18,011 nucleotides of DNA, from assembly GCA_045594545.1 (NCBI GenBank), contig JAZNYQ010000035.1, forward strand, positions 1 to 18,011, in the 5' to 3' direction. The notes under the pieces are model-generated. The model was not told the origin of the DNA. It worked only from the letters and a program-made list of their open reading frames with translations, and searched no databases. Positions 6,838-14,041 of this stretch are shown here, in pieces; positions within the stretch are counted from its first letter, which is position 1, and each line of letters opens with the position of its first letter. A program made the translations under genes and the position numbers. The DNA comes from CAKSHC01 sp045594545. Its GTDB lineage: Bacteria; Bacillota; Clostridia; Oscillospirales; UMGS1783.

Positions 6838-6865
6838 TATCATATGTGAAAGCGCGGATTTGGTG
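6838..6865 (-). promoter_or_regulatory. possible sigma-K-like promoter of the Cys-tailed miniprotein gene
   Basis: On the minus strand CATATGATA (6846 to 6838) fits the -10 consensus CATANNNTA of Bacillus sigma-K. CACC (6865 to 6862) fits its short -35 mACm with a 15-base spacer. The predicted start near 6830 leaves a leader of about 25 bases that contains the ribosome site. It overlaps the mltG leader on the other strand. This is a consensus match only. Confidence 0.4.
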
Positions 6866-6877
6866 CAGGAGGGTAGA

Positions 6878-7882
6878 ATGAAAAAGAGTGTAAAAATTTT
6901 GATCGCCGCCGTAGCGGTAGTTGTGTTGGTGGCGGTAGCCGCCGTTGGCTTGGTTTTTGCGGAGATTCATGCCGTCGGTCGCAAGGCGGGGCAAGTCACG
7001 GTCGAGATCCCGCAGGGCGCAGGGGCATCGACCATCGGTAAGGTGTTGCAAGACAACGGAGTCATCGGTAACGCGCTGATCTTTCGCCTGTATACCTATG
7101 GAAAGACCTACGATTTTCAATACGGTACCTTTACCTTAAATCCGTCGGACGGATACGATAATCTGATTGAAGATCTTCAGCAGACACAGGCGCTTCGGGA
7201 TACGGTAACGCTTACGGTGCCCGAGGGAACGGAAGTGCGCGAAATCGTGGATATGCTGGTGGCGTTGGAACTGGGTACAAAAGAGGAGATCAAGCAGATC
7301 ATCAATACCTATGACTTTGATTTTCCTCTCCTGTCGCAGATGCCGACCGATACCGAGTATCGGTTAGAGGGCTATCTGTTCCCCGATACCTATCAAATTT
7401 ATAAAGAGGCATCGGCTGAGAATATTGCCTCCATTATCCAGCGTATGCTCGATAATTTCCAGAACAAGACGGCCGACTTGCAGGCGCAGGCGGATAACTG
7501 GAACGAGGTTATCATTTTAGCCTCAATTATCGAGAGAGAGGGGCAAAAGGCCGAAGAACTGCCGCTGGTGTCCTCGGTTTTCCATAACCGCATTAGTCAG
7601 GGCATTAAACTGGAAAGTTGCGCCACCGTGCAGTATATTTTAGAGGAGCGCAAACCCGTGTTGTCTTGGGCGGATACCGAGATCGATAATCCGTATAATA
7701 CCTATATGTATGCGGGCTTAACCCCCGGTCCGATCGCCAATCCGGGGCTGGCGGCCATCCAAGCGGCCATGAATCCCGCAACCAGCGACTATCTGTTCTT
7801 CGTGGCTAAGAATGACGGCAGTCATCTGTTCGGTCGCACCTATCAGGAGCATCTGAATAATATCGAGGCCGTTTCGGAATGA
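6878..7882 (+). CDS. mltG: endolytic transglycosylase MltG (YceG-like)
   Basis: MltG cleaves nascent peptidoglycan strands in the cell membrane and is thought to set glycan length. The 334-residue product has an N-terminal signal anchor (residues 6-28). A LysM-like region follows (VEIPQGAGASTIGKVL through about 95) with the segment VTLTVPEGTEVREI near 110-123. The catalytic YceG domain contains RLEGYLFPDTY (162-172), ASIIEREG with catalytic Glu219, FHNRI, and the C-terminal hallmark GLTPGPIANPGLAAIQAAMNP. Length is typical. ATG 6878 is chosen over an in-frame TTG at 6860 because AGGAGGG lies between them. The stop overlaps the next start (ATGA), making this the first gene of a coupled mltG-trmR-trhP operon, as in B. 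subtilis yrrL-yrrM-yrrO. Confidence 0.95.
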   Translation: MKKSVKILIAAVAVVVLVAVAAVGLVFAEIHAVGRKAGQVTVEIPQGAGASTIGKVLQDNGVIGNALIFRLYTYGKTYDFQYGTFTLNPSDGYDNLIEDLQQTQALRDTVTLTVPEGTEVREIVDMLVALELGTKEEIKQIINTYDFDFPLLSQMPTDTEYRLEGYLFPDTYQIYKEASAENIASIIQRMLDNFQNKTADLQAQADNWNEVIILASIIEREGQKAEELPLVSSVFHNRISQGIKLESCATVQYILEERKPVLSWADTEIDNPYNTYMYAGLTPGPIANPGLAAIQAAMNPATSDYLFFVAKNDGSHLFGRTYQEHLNNIEAVSE

Positions 7883-8529
7883 AAGAGATACAGGAACCCT
7901 ATATCGGGCGGTTTGTAGACGGTTTTTATGCCGATCATCAAGGGGCATTGGGTGAATTGGAACGTCAGGTGCGAGGGGAGGGATTGCCTGTCGCCCGTCG
8001 GGACGTGATCGCTTTGCTTGAATTTTTATGCCAAACGGTACGACCCAAGAGAATCTTGGAGATCGGGACTTGTGTCGGATTTTCGGCGTTAGTCATGCGA
8101 GGCGCTTGCCCGAGTGATACCGAGATTACCACGGTCGATCGCTATGCCTATATGATCGACCGCGCCAAGGAAAACTTCAAAAATTTCTCGGCTGAAAATA
8201 TTACCCTGATTGAGGGACAGGCTTCCGAGGTGTTACCGAAACTGGCGGGACCGTATGACCTGATCTTTTTGGATGCGGCCAAGGCGCAGTATCCGCGGTT
8301 TCTGCCCGAGTGTATTCGGTTATTGGCGGCGGGGGGAACCTTTCTTGCCGATAACGTATTATGCGGCGGGATCGTAGCGGGCGCGCCGCTGGAGAGTCGG
8401 CGGGATAAGACAACGGTGACCCGCATGCATGAATTTTTAGAGATGGTGAAAAGCGATGAGCGGTTGACGGCGCAGGCGTTACTGCCCGTTGGGGACGGCG
8501 TGGTGCTTTTCAGAAAGAAGGAATCATGA
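7879..8529 (+). CDS. trmR: tRNA 5-hydroxyuridine methyltransferase-type O-methyltransferase
   Basis: This 216-residue class I SAM methyltransferase belongs to the catechol-O-methyltransferase-like group that includes B. subtilis TrmR (YrrM), which methylates 5-hydroxyuridine at tRNA wobble position 34 to give mo5U. Motif I is ILEIGTCVGFSALVM (about 59-73). An acidic residue follows in TTVDRYAYM, and the metal-binding positions are Asp132 (FLDAAKAQYP) and Asp158-Asn159 (ADNVL). The specific assignment to TrmR rather than a small-molecule O-methyltransferase rests on the neighbours: mltG before it and the TrhP-type U32 protein after it, with four-base overlaps on both sides. That order is the B. 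subtilis arrangement, and TrhP makes the substrate for TrmR. Confidence 0.88.
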   Translation: MKEIQEPYIGRFVDGFYADHQGALGELERQVRGEGLPVARRDVIALLEFLCQTVRPKRILEIGTCVGFSALVMRGACPSDTEITTVDRYAYMIDRAKENFKNFSAENITLIEGQASEVLPKLAGPYDLIFLDAAKAQYPRFLPECIRLLAAGGTFLADNVLCGGIVAGAPLESRRDKTTVTRMHEFLEMVKSDERLTAQALLPVGDGVVLFRKKES

Positions 8530-9758
8530 AAAAGGCAGAATTGCTGGCACCGGCCGGCGATCTGGAAAAATTATATACGGCTATCGACTATGGCGCCGAT
8601 GCCGTTTACACGGGCGGGGAAATGTTTTCTCTGCGCACCGCTTGCGACAATTTCTCGGTCGAGGATATGGTCAAAGGGGTGGAGTATGCCCATCGGTTTG
8701 GCAAAAAGGTGTATCTGGCCTGCAACTGTTTTCCTCATAACCATGAAATGGCCCTGTTGCCCGAATATATTCAGAACATGGCACAGGCGGGGATCGACGG
8801 ATGTATCGTCAGTGATCTGGGATCGTTCTCGGTCATTCGGGAAACCTGTCCCGATCTGAAACTTCACATTTCTACCCAAGCCAGTACCGCCAATTACGCA
8901 TCCTGCATGGCGTGGTATCGGCTGGGGGCTCGGCGTATCGTGCTGTCCAGAGAACTGAGTTTGCGGGAGATTACCGAGATCCGCCGTCGGATCCCTGCCG
9001 ATCTGGAACTGGAAACCTTTGTGCACGGTGCCGTTTGCGTGTCCCATTCGGGGCGGTGTCTGCTTAGTGACTATATGGCGGGGCGCAGTGCCAACCGTGG
9101 TGATTGCGCTCATTCCTGCCGCTGGAAATATGCCTTGGTGGAGGAACAGCGCCCCAATCAATATATGCCCATTACGGAGACCGATACCGGCACCTTTATC
9201 ATGAATTCCAAGGATCTGAATATGATCCGCCATCTGCCCGAAATGCTTATGGCGGGGATTGATTCTCTCAAGATCGAGGGGCGGGTCAAGAGTTCGTATT
9301 ATGTGGCCGCTATCGTGTCGGCTTACCGCCGTGCTCTCGATACCTTTTATGAGGATATGGACGCGTATATGGAGAAGCGGGACGAATTTTTCGAGGACAC
9401 CTGTAAGGTGAGCCATCGGGAATATTTCACCGGCTTCTTCTTGGATGATCCCCACCGGGAGGGACAGCAGTACGGCAGCGCCGGTTATATTCGAGACTGG
9501 GAGGTCTGCGCGCAGGTGTTGCGGTACGATGCTCTGCGCGGGCTGGCCTTGTGCGAACAGCGCAACAAATTCTTCCAAGGCGACACCTTAGAAGCCCTCT
9601 ATCCGCAAGGGGATCGGATCACTTTTGATGCCGATGTATTATTAGACGAACAGTATCAGCCGATCGCCTCTACGCCCCACGCCGCCATGCGCTTTTATGT
9701 GCGGGTGCCTAAGATGCTGCCCAAGGGTGCCTACCTGCGGCGGCAGTTGCGGAAATAA
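8526..9758 (+). CDS. trhP: U32 family protein, prephenate-dependent tRNA uridine(34) hydroxylation protein TrhP
   Basis: The 410-residue protein is a U32 family member of the YegQ/YrrO branch, now known to hydroxylate tRNA U34 (ho5U) using prephenate. The N-terminal TIM-barrel-like domain begins ELLAPAGDLEKLYTAIDYGADAVY. The family signature is complete at 163-181 (ETFVHGAVC followed by SGRCLLS), then RGDCAHSCRW. Cys171, Cys178, Cys194 and Cys198 are the probable Fe-S or metal ligands. IMNSKDLNMI and SLKIEGRVKSSYYVA follow, with a C-terminal beta-rich domain containing CEQRNKFFQGDTLE. B. subtilis carries two paralogues (YrrN, YrrO); only one is present here, as in E. coli. It starts by ATGA overlap with trmR. 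Older annotations would say peptidase or collagenase; the tRNA role is better supported by context. Confidence 0.92.
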   Translation: MKKAELLAPAGDLEKLYTAIDYGADAVYTGGEMFSLRTACDNFSVEDMVKGVEYAHRFGKKVYLACNCFPHNHEMALLPEYIQNMAQAGIDGCIVSDLGSFSVIRETCPDLKLHISTQASTANYASCMAWYRLGARRIVLSRELSLREITEIRRRIPADLELETFVHGAVCVSHSGRCLLSDYMAGRSANRGDCAHSCRWKYALVEEQRPNQYMPITETDTGTFIMNSKDLNMIRHLPEMLMAGIDSLKIEGRVKSSYYVAAIVSAYRRALDTFYEDMDAYMEKRDEFFEDTCKVSHREYFTGFFLDDPHREGQQYGSAGYIRDWEVCAQVLRYDALRGLALCEQRNKFFQGDTLEALYPQGDRITFDADVLLDEQYQPIASTPHAAMRFYVRVPKMLPKGAYLRRQLRK

Positions 9759-9759
9759 T

Positions 9760-10023
9760 ATGTGGTGGTATTTGTTAGGCATATCGGTGGTCGCTTTTGC
9801 GGTGACGGTGTACGATAAGTGGGCGTCCAAGCACCGCAAAAAGAACCGCACGCCCGAACGCACCTTGTGGCTGCTTGCCATCCTCGGCGGGAGTGGAGCG
9901 ATGTGGTTGACCATGCTCGCAATACGCCATAAAACCAAACATCGGTCGTTCATGATGGGGTTGCCGGTGGTAATTTTCGCCCAAATTGCCCTCATTTTTG
10001 CGATTTTTCAAGCCGTTTTTTAA
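9760..10023 (+). CDS. DUF1294 family small membrane protein
   Basis: This 87-residue protein has hydrophobic segments at about 4-18, 36-54 and 66-87. It shows the DUF1294 pattern YDKWASKHRKKNRTPE, then LLAILGGSGAMWLTM, then RHKTKHRSF. The function of the family is unknown. ATG 9760 lies one base after the trhP stop; the ribosome site is weak (GCGG), suggesting translational coupling. An in-frame start at 9697 would add a Cys-rich stretch overlapping trhP and is unlikely. Its last codons form the left arm of the terminator and its TAA lies in the loop, so this gene closes the mltG operon. Confidence 0.83.
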   Translation: MWWYLLGISVVAFAVTVYDKWASKHRKKNRTPERTLWLLAILGGSGAMWLTMLAIRHKTKHRSFMMGLPVVIFAQIALIFAIFQAVF

Positions 10024-10043
10024 GAAAAACGGCTTATTTTTTT
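10010..10043 (+). terminator. rho-independent terminator overlapping the DUF1294 stop codon
   Basis: Arms AAGCCGTTTTT (10010-10020) and AAAAACGGCTT (10025-10035) form 11 perfect pairs around a TAAG loop. A T run follows (10037-10043). The left arm is inside the coding sequence and the stop codon is in the loop, so a terminating ribosome would cover half of the hairpin. Confidence 0.9.
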
Positions 10044-10075
10044 GCGTTTGGGCATACTTTTATGGGTGATTTTGC

Positions 10076-11695
10076 TTGAAAAAACGCATATTAATTTCAT
10101 TTTTTATCATTTTATCTTTCTTTGTTGCCGTGGCCGGACGGCTGGTGTATCTGTCGGGCGGGCGGGAGATTGCGCAGTATGCGAGTGTGACCGGAAGCCG
10201 TGTCCTGTCCGTCGGCATCAACGGCGCGCGGGGCGTGATCTATGATCGCAACGGCGTCCCCTTGGTGGGCGGCGAGGAGCGGGATGCGGTGTTGTGCGAG
10301 CCGATGTCATTAGACGAAGCATCGGCCGATCTGTTGCGCGCTCATGTTACCAATATGACGGCAGAGGAACTGGATCGGGCCATCTCGTCGGGACGTCCGT
10401 TTTTGGCGCATGTGGACGAGCCGATCGCGGGACGGGGTTTGACGGGCCTGCGGGCATTAGCACGGTACGGCGGATTGGCGCAGCATTTGATGGGGTATTT
10501 AGATAGTGAGGGGCATGGCGTGGTTGGCGTTGAGGCGGCCATGGACGAGTCACTCTATGCCGAGGGGTATTCCTATACGGCGGTCTTTACTTCCGATGCG
10601 GCGCGGCGGGCGTTATCGGGATACGGCATTGGATTTGAGGGGAGCGCGCAACCGATACAAAAAGGGGTCGTCCTGAGTCTGGATCGGGAGATACAGGGCA
10701 TTTGCGAGGCGGTTGCCGATGAGAAGGTGGAGCGGGGCGTGATTTTGGTCAGCGATGTGAAAAGCGGCCAGATCTGCGCCTGGGTGTCCCGCCCGACCTA
10801 TGATCCGTTGCGGGTGGAGGAGTATTTGGAGCAGGGGGATGCGATGCTCAACAAAGCATTATACACCTACTGTTGCGGGTCGGTGTTCAAGATCGTTGTG
10901 ACGGCGGCGGCGCTGGAGGCGGGGATCGAACTGCCGCAAGACTACGAGTGTACGGGTGCCTTTGCGGCGGGAGAACACACCCTATCCTGCGCCAAGAAAG
11001 AGGGGCATGGTGTGGTGGATGCCACGGCGGCGTTTGCTCAGAGTTGCAATCCCTACTTTTGTTATTTGGCGTCTTTGGTCGGGGCGCAGGGGGTGTTGGA
11101 TATGGCCGAGAAATTCGGGCTTGGGCAGGCCACCGATTTCGGATATGGAATTGCGGCGGACAAAGGGCGGTTGCCCGCCTTGCGGGATCTGTCGGTGGCG
11201 GCGGCGTTGGCCAATTTCGCCATTGGACAGGGGGAACTGCAGGTGACGCCGTTGCAGGTGTTGGGGATCGGTTCGATCATTGCCAACGGCGGGGTGCGGC
11301 AGTCGGTGCACCTATTTGAGGGGATACGAAATGAGGAGGGAAAGCAAACGGCGATCGCGCATCGTGCCTCGTCTTTGCGTGTGATCTCCGAAAGTACGGC
11401 GGCGCAGATACGGGACATGATGGTGGCTTCGACGCAGAGCGGCTCGGGCACGCCGGCGGCTTCTTCGGTGTATCACAGTGCGGTCAAGACCTCATCGGCC
11501 GAGACGGGTATTTATGAGGAGGGGCGGCACATATTGCATACTTGGGTCACGGGCTTTTATCCGTCAGAGGATCCGCAGTATGCCATTGCGGTATTGGTAG
11601 AGGGGGGACGAAGCGGGTACAGCAGTGCGGCGCCGGTATTTGGGGAGATCGTCGATCGAATGTACGGTTGCGGATTGATCCAACCTGTGGTATAA
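10076..11695 (+). CDS. class B penicillin-binding protein (transpeptidase)
   Basis: This 539-residue membrane-anchored D,D-transpeptidase homologue cross-links peptidoglycan outside the membrane. Residues 5-22 form the signal anchor. A compact N-terminal/dimerisation module includes RGVIYDRNGVPL (52-63) and GVVGVEAAMDESL (148-160). The transpeptidase domain carries the SxxK motif S269-V-F-K272 in CCGSVFKIV and the SxN motif S323-C-N325. The third motif is K471-T-S473 (AVKTSSAETG) where KTG is standard. The overall form resembles PbpA/FtsI-SpoVD type PBP2 proteins without a C-terminal PASTA domain. The start is TTG at 10076: a stop lies in frame three codons upstream and no ATG occurs before residue 94. 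Ribosome site GGGTGAT is modest. It stands alone between the mltG-operon terminator and the tcdA promoter. Whether it serves division, elongation or sporulation is open. Confidence 0.9.
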   Translation: MKKRILISFFIILSFFVAVAGRLVYLSGGREIAQYASVTGSRVLSVGINGARGVIYDRNGVPLVGGEERDAVLCEPMSLDEASADLLRAHVTNMTAEELDRAISSGRPFLAHVDEPIAGRGLTGLRALARYGGLAQHLMGYLDSEGHGVVGVEAAMDESLYAEGYSYTAVFTSDAARRALSGYGIGFEGSAQPIQKGVVLSLDREIQGICEAVADEKVERGVILVSDVKSGQICAWVSRPTYDPLRVEEYLEQGDAMLNKALYTYCCGSVFKIVVTAAALEAGIELPQDYECTGAFAAGEHTLSCAKKEGHGVVDATAAFAQSCNPYFCYLASLVGAQGVLDMAEKFGLGQATDFGYGIAADKGRLPALRDLSVAAALANFAIGQGELQVTPLQVLGIGSIIANGGVRQSVHLFEGIRNEEGKQTAIAHRASSLRVISESTAAQIRDMMVASTQSGSGTPAASSVYHSAVKTSSAETGIYEEGRHILHTWVTGFYPSEDPQYAIAVLVEGGRSGYSSAAPVFGEIVDRMYGCGLIQPVV

Positions 11696-11696
11696 T
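11668..11696 (+). promoter_or_regulatory. extended -10 promoter of tcdA
   Basis: TGGTATAAT (11688-11696) is an extended -10 with perfect TATAAT. A weak -35 TTGCGG (11668-11673) stands 17 bases upstream. It overlaps the last codons of the PBP gene; the PBP stop TAA is part of the TATAAT. Confidence 0.7.
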
Positions 11697-11722
11697 ACGG
11701 TCATAAGATAGGAGGGGAGAGT

Positions 11723-12427
11723 ATGAACCCCATATTTTCACGCATGACGCGTATCTTACCCGAAGAGCAGGTAGAAAAACTTTTACGGGCGCACGTGGCG
11801 GTGTTCGGCATCGGCGGCGTGGGCGGTGCCCTTTGTGAGGCCTTGGTGCGGGCGGGGATCGGTGAGATCACGCTGGTGGATAAGGACGAGGTGGACGTGA
11901 CCAACATCAACCGCCAAATTATCGCCCTACACAGTACGGTCGGGCGACCCAAGGTTGAAGTGATGCGGGAACGGATTCTGGACATTAACCCCGACTGCAA
12001 GGTGCACATTCGTCAGGAGTTTTTCCTGCCGGAGTGTGCCGATACCTATGATTTTTCGCAATACGATTATGTGGCCGATGCGGTGGACACGGTGACGGCC
12101 AAGCTGGAGATCATTACCCGCGCCAAGGCGGTCAACGTTCCCATCATTTCGGCGATGGGAGCGGGCAATAAACTGGATGCTGGCGCGTTGCAGGTGGCGG
12201 ATCTGTATCAGACGAGTGTGTGTCCGTTGGCCAAGGTGATGCGAACCGAGTGCCGCAAGCGGGGATTGAAAAACATTTCGGTGGTCTATTCGACTGAGCC
12301 GCCCTGCCCGATACGGGATGCGGGGGATGAAAAGCATCCGACGCCGGGGAGCATATCTTATGTACCGCCTGTGGCGGGGTATCTGATGGCGGGGAAAATC
12401 GTGCGGGATCTGCTTGGTATTTCTTGA
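11723..12427 (+). CDS. tcdA: tRNA threonylcarbamoyladenosine dehydratase (ThiF/E1-like)
   Basis: TcdA (CsdL) uses ATP to cyclise t6A at tRNA position 37 to ct6A. The 234-residue E1-like protein shows the nucleotide-binding motif VFGIGGVGGALCEAL (27-41), the acidic strand end ITLVDKDEVDVTNINRQ with the conserved Asn-Arg-Gln, DAVDTVTAKLEII in the centre, and the SAMGAGNKLD segment. The C-terminal STEPP and PGSISYVPPVAGYLMAG segments separate TcdA from ThiF and MoeB. Length matches (about 230-270). The ribosome site AGGAGGGGAG (11710-11719) is strong. It is transcribed from its own promoter, and the next gene's -35 box overlaps its stop. Together with trmR/trhP it is a third tRNA anticodon-loop modification gene in this window, though not in the same operon. 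Confidence 0.92.
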   Translation: MNPIFSRMTRILPEEQVEKLLRAHVAVFGIGGVGGALCEALVRAGIGEITLVDKDEVDVTNINRQIIALHSTVGRPKVEVMRERILDINPDCKVHIRQEFFLPECADTYDFSQYDYVADAVDTVTAKLEIITRAKAVNVPIISAMGAGNKLDAGALQVADLYQTSVCPLAKVMRTECRKRGLKNISVVYSTEPPCPIRDAGDEKHPTPGSISYVPPVAGYLMAGKIVRDLLGIS

Positions 12428-12452
12428 CAGAAAGCCGCTTTCGTGCTACACT
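12424..12452 (+). promoter_or_regulatory. sigma-A promoter of the oxidoreductase-cyclophilin operon
   Basis: Perfect TTGACA (12424-12429) is 17 bases from TACACT (12447-12452, 4 of 6). The -35 overlaps the tcdA stop codon. The start would lie near 12459, 24 bases before the ATG at 12483. Confidence 0.75.
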
Positions 12453-12482
12453 AAACAGGATTTCAAATACGAGGAAGAACTC

Positions 12483-13535
12483 ATGAAATATGCATTGATC
12501 GGATGCGGCCGCATCTCGCCGAATCATATTCGGGCGGCCTTAGACAACGGCTTGGAGGTCGTAGCGTTATGCGATCTGGATGCCGATAAAATGGAACAGG
12601 TGGCTAAGGCGGTATCGGGACAAGTGGCCAGGTATACGGATTATCGGCGGTTATTGGCTGAGACTGATGCGCAAATCGTGGCGATTGCGACCGATAGTGG
12701 CATGCACGCCGAATTGAGTTTGGCGGCCATTGCGGCGGGCAAGCACGTATTGATCGAAAAGCCGATTGCGCTGAGTATGGCCGATGCCCGAAAAATCTGC
12801 AAAGCGGCAAAAGAGAGCCACGTCACGGTTGGAGTATGTCACCAGAACCGGTTTAATTTAGCGGTTATGCAGTTGCGGCAGGCGTTGGAGAATGGACGAT
12901 TCGGGAAGTTATCGCACGGTGCGGTGACAGTGCGCTGGCATCGCAGTGAGGCCTATTACGATCAGGCGGCCTGGCGCGGCACATGGGCGCAGGACGGCGG
13001 TACCTTGATGAACCAATGCATTCACGGCATTGATCTGCTTCGCTGGATGATGGGGGATGAGATCACCGAGGTGTGTGGCATGACGGCGCGGCGGTTGCAC
13101 GAGCATACCGAGTGTGAGGACATCGGCACGGCGGTGGTTCGGTTCCGAAACGGGGCCTTGGGCACGGTAGAAGGGACGGCGAACGTGTATCCTCAGGATA
13201 TGGAAGAAACATTGAGCATCTTCGGGGAACACGGTACGGTCACCCTTGGCGGCGTATCGGTCAACCGTGTGGATCGATGGCTGTTTGCTGATGCAAGCGA
13301 AGATATGTCGGATTATGTTGAGCAGACGGAGAACATATACGGAAACGGGCATACTCGGTTGTACGGGGATTTTCTGGCGGCTATTGCCGAGAATCGGGAG
13401 CCGTTGGTGGATGCATACGCCGGTATGGCGGCGCTGGAGTTGGTGCTGGCCATTTATAAGAGTCAAAAAGAGGGACGGATCGTACGGTTGCCTCTTGAGG
13501 ATTTTGATTGTAAAGATATGGAGGAAGAACAATGA
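12483..13535 (+). CDS. Gfo/Idh/MocA family NAD(P)-dependent oxidoreductase, WlbA/WbpB-like
   Basis: This 350-residue two-domain oxidoreductase acts on a sugar or sugar nucleotide in the cytosol. The N-terminal Rossmann motif is ALIGCGRISPNHI (4-16). The catalytic lysine motif is EKP (92-94). CHQNRFN follows at 119-125, then the C-terminal-domain segment GGTLMNQCIHGIDLLRWMMG with the presumed catalytic His181. The ISPNHI, CHQNRFN and RGTWAQDGGTLMNQCIHGIDLL segments recall the UDP-N-acetylglucosaminuronate 3-dehydrogenase (WlbA/WbpB) branch. No surface-polysaccharide genes are nearby, so the substrate is left open. The start at 12483 has GAGGAAG before it; an in-frame extension to 12414 would begin inside tcdA and upstream of the promoter. 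It overlaps the next gene by four bases and has its own promoter. Confidence 0.87.
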   Translation: MKYALIGCGRISPNHIRAALDNGLEVVALCDLDADKMEQVAKAVSGQVARYTDYRRLLAETDAQIVAIATDSGMHAELSLAAIAAGKHVLIEKPIALSMADARKICKAAKESHVTVGVCHQNRFNLAVMQLRQALENGRFGKLSHGAVTVRWHRSEAYYDQAAWRGTWAQDGGTLMNQCIHGIDLLRWMMGDEITEVCGMTARRLHEHTECEDIGTAVVRFRNGALGTVEGTANVYPQDMEETLSIFGEHGTVTLGGVSVNRVDRWLFADASEDMSDYVEQTENIYGNGHTRLYGDFLAAIAENREPLVDAYAGMAALELVLAIYKSQKEGRIVRLPLEDFDCKDMEEEQ

Positions 13536-14002
13536 TTCGCATCGAAATGGAAAACGGCGGCATCATCAAATTGGAACTGGATGCCAAGGCGGCGCCGATC
13601 ACGGTAGCCAATTTTGAAAAGCTGGTCAAAGAAGGATTTTATGACGGGCTGATCTTTCATCGGGTCATCTCGGGCTTTATGATTCAGGGCGGAGATCCGA
13701 TGGGCACCGGTTATGGCGGAAGTAAGGAGACCATCAAGGGTGAGTTTCGTGCCAATGGCGTAGACAATCCCATCTCGCACAAGCGCGGTGTCATATCCAT
13801 GGCCCGTTCGCAGATGCCCAACAGCGCCTCGTCCCAGTTCTTTATCATGCATCAGGACGGCGAGTTCTTAGACGGCAATTATGCGGCGTTTGGTCACGTA
13901 GTAGAGGGCATTGAGGTGGTTGACGAGATCGCTTCGGTGGCGACCGATCCGAGAGATAAACCGCTAAACGATGTAGTAATTAAGTCGATTACGATGGAAT
14001 AA
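13532..14002 (+). CDS. cyclophilin-type peptidyl-prolyl cis-trans isomerase
   Basis: This 156-residue single-domain cyclophilin catalyses prolyl isomerisation during protein folding. The family signature is complete: YDGLIFHRVISGFMIQGG (37-54), with catalytic Arg44 in FHR and Gln52. GEFRANG, ISMARSQMPNSASSQFFIMH and FGHVVEGIEVVDEIA follow in the expected order. There is no signal peptide, so it is cytosolic (PpiB-like). It is coupled by ATGA to the upstream oxidoreductase, with GGAGGAA inside that gene as ribosome site. The pairing shows no evident functional link. It ends just before a bidirectional terminator. Confidence 0.95.
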   Translation: MIRIEMENGGIIKLELDAKAAPITVANFEKLVKEGFYDGLIFHRVISGFMIQGGDPMGTGYGGSKETIKGEFRANGVDNPISHKRGVISMARSQMPNSASSQFFIMHQDGEFLDGNYAAFGHVVEGIEVVDEIASVATDPRDKPLNDVVIKSITME

Positions 14003-14003
14003 A

Positions 14004-14041
14004 AAGAAGACCTTTCCGAGAGTTCGGAAAGGTCTTTTTCT
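14004..14041. terminator. bidirectional terminator between the cyclophilin and glycine-rich lipoprotein genes
   Basis: Arms AGACCTTTCCGA (14008-14019) and TCGGAAAGGTCT (14024-14035) form 12 pairs with loop GAGT. A T run follows on the plus strand. On the minus strand TTCTTTTTA follows. Both flanking genes converge on it. Confidence 0.94.

Noticed and set aside
8571..9578. 335-codon minus-strand open frame opposite trhP
   Set aside because: Shadow of the U32 gene, whose motifs are unambiguous; no promoter, ribosome site or recognisable domain.
10032..10060. Sigma-E-like promoter for the PBP gene (GCTTATT, 14 bases, CATACTTT)
   Set aside because: Boxes are 6/7 and 7/8 matches with good spacing, but the predicted start near 10067 would fall inside the ribosome site GGGTGAT, and the -35 overlaps the upstream terminator.
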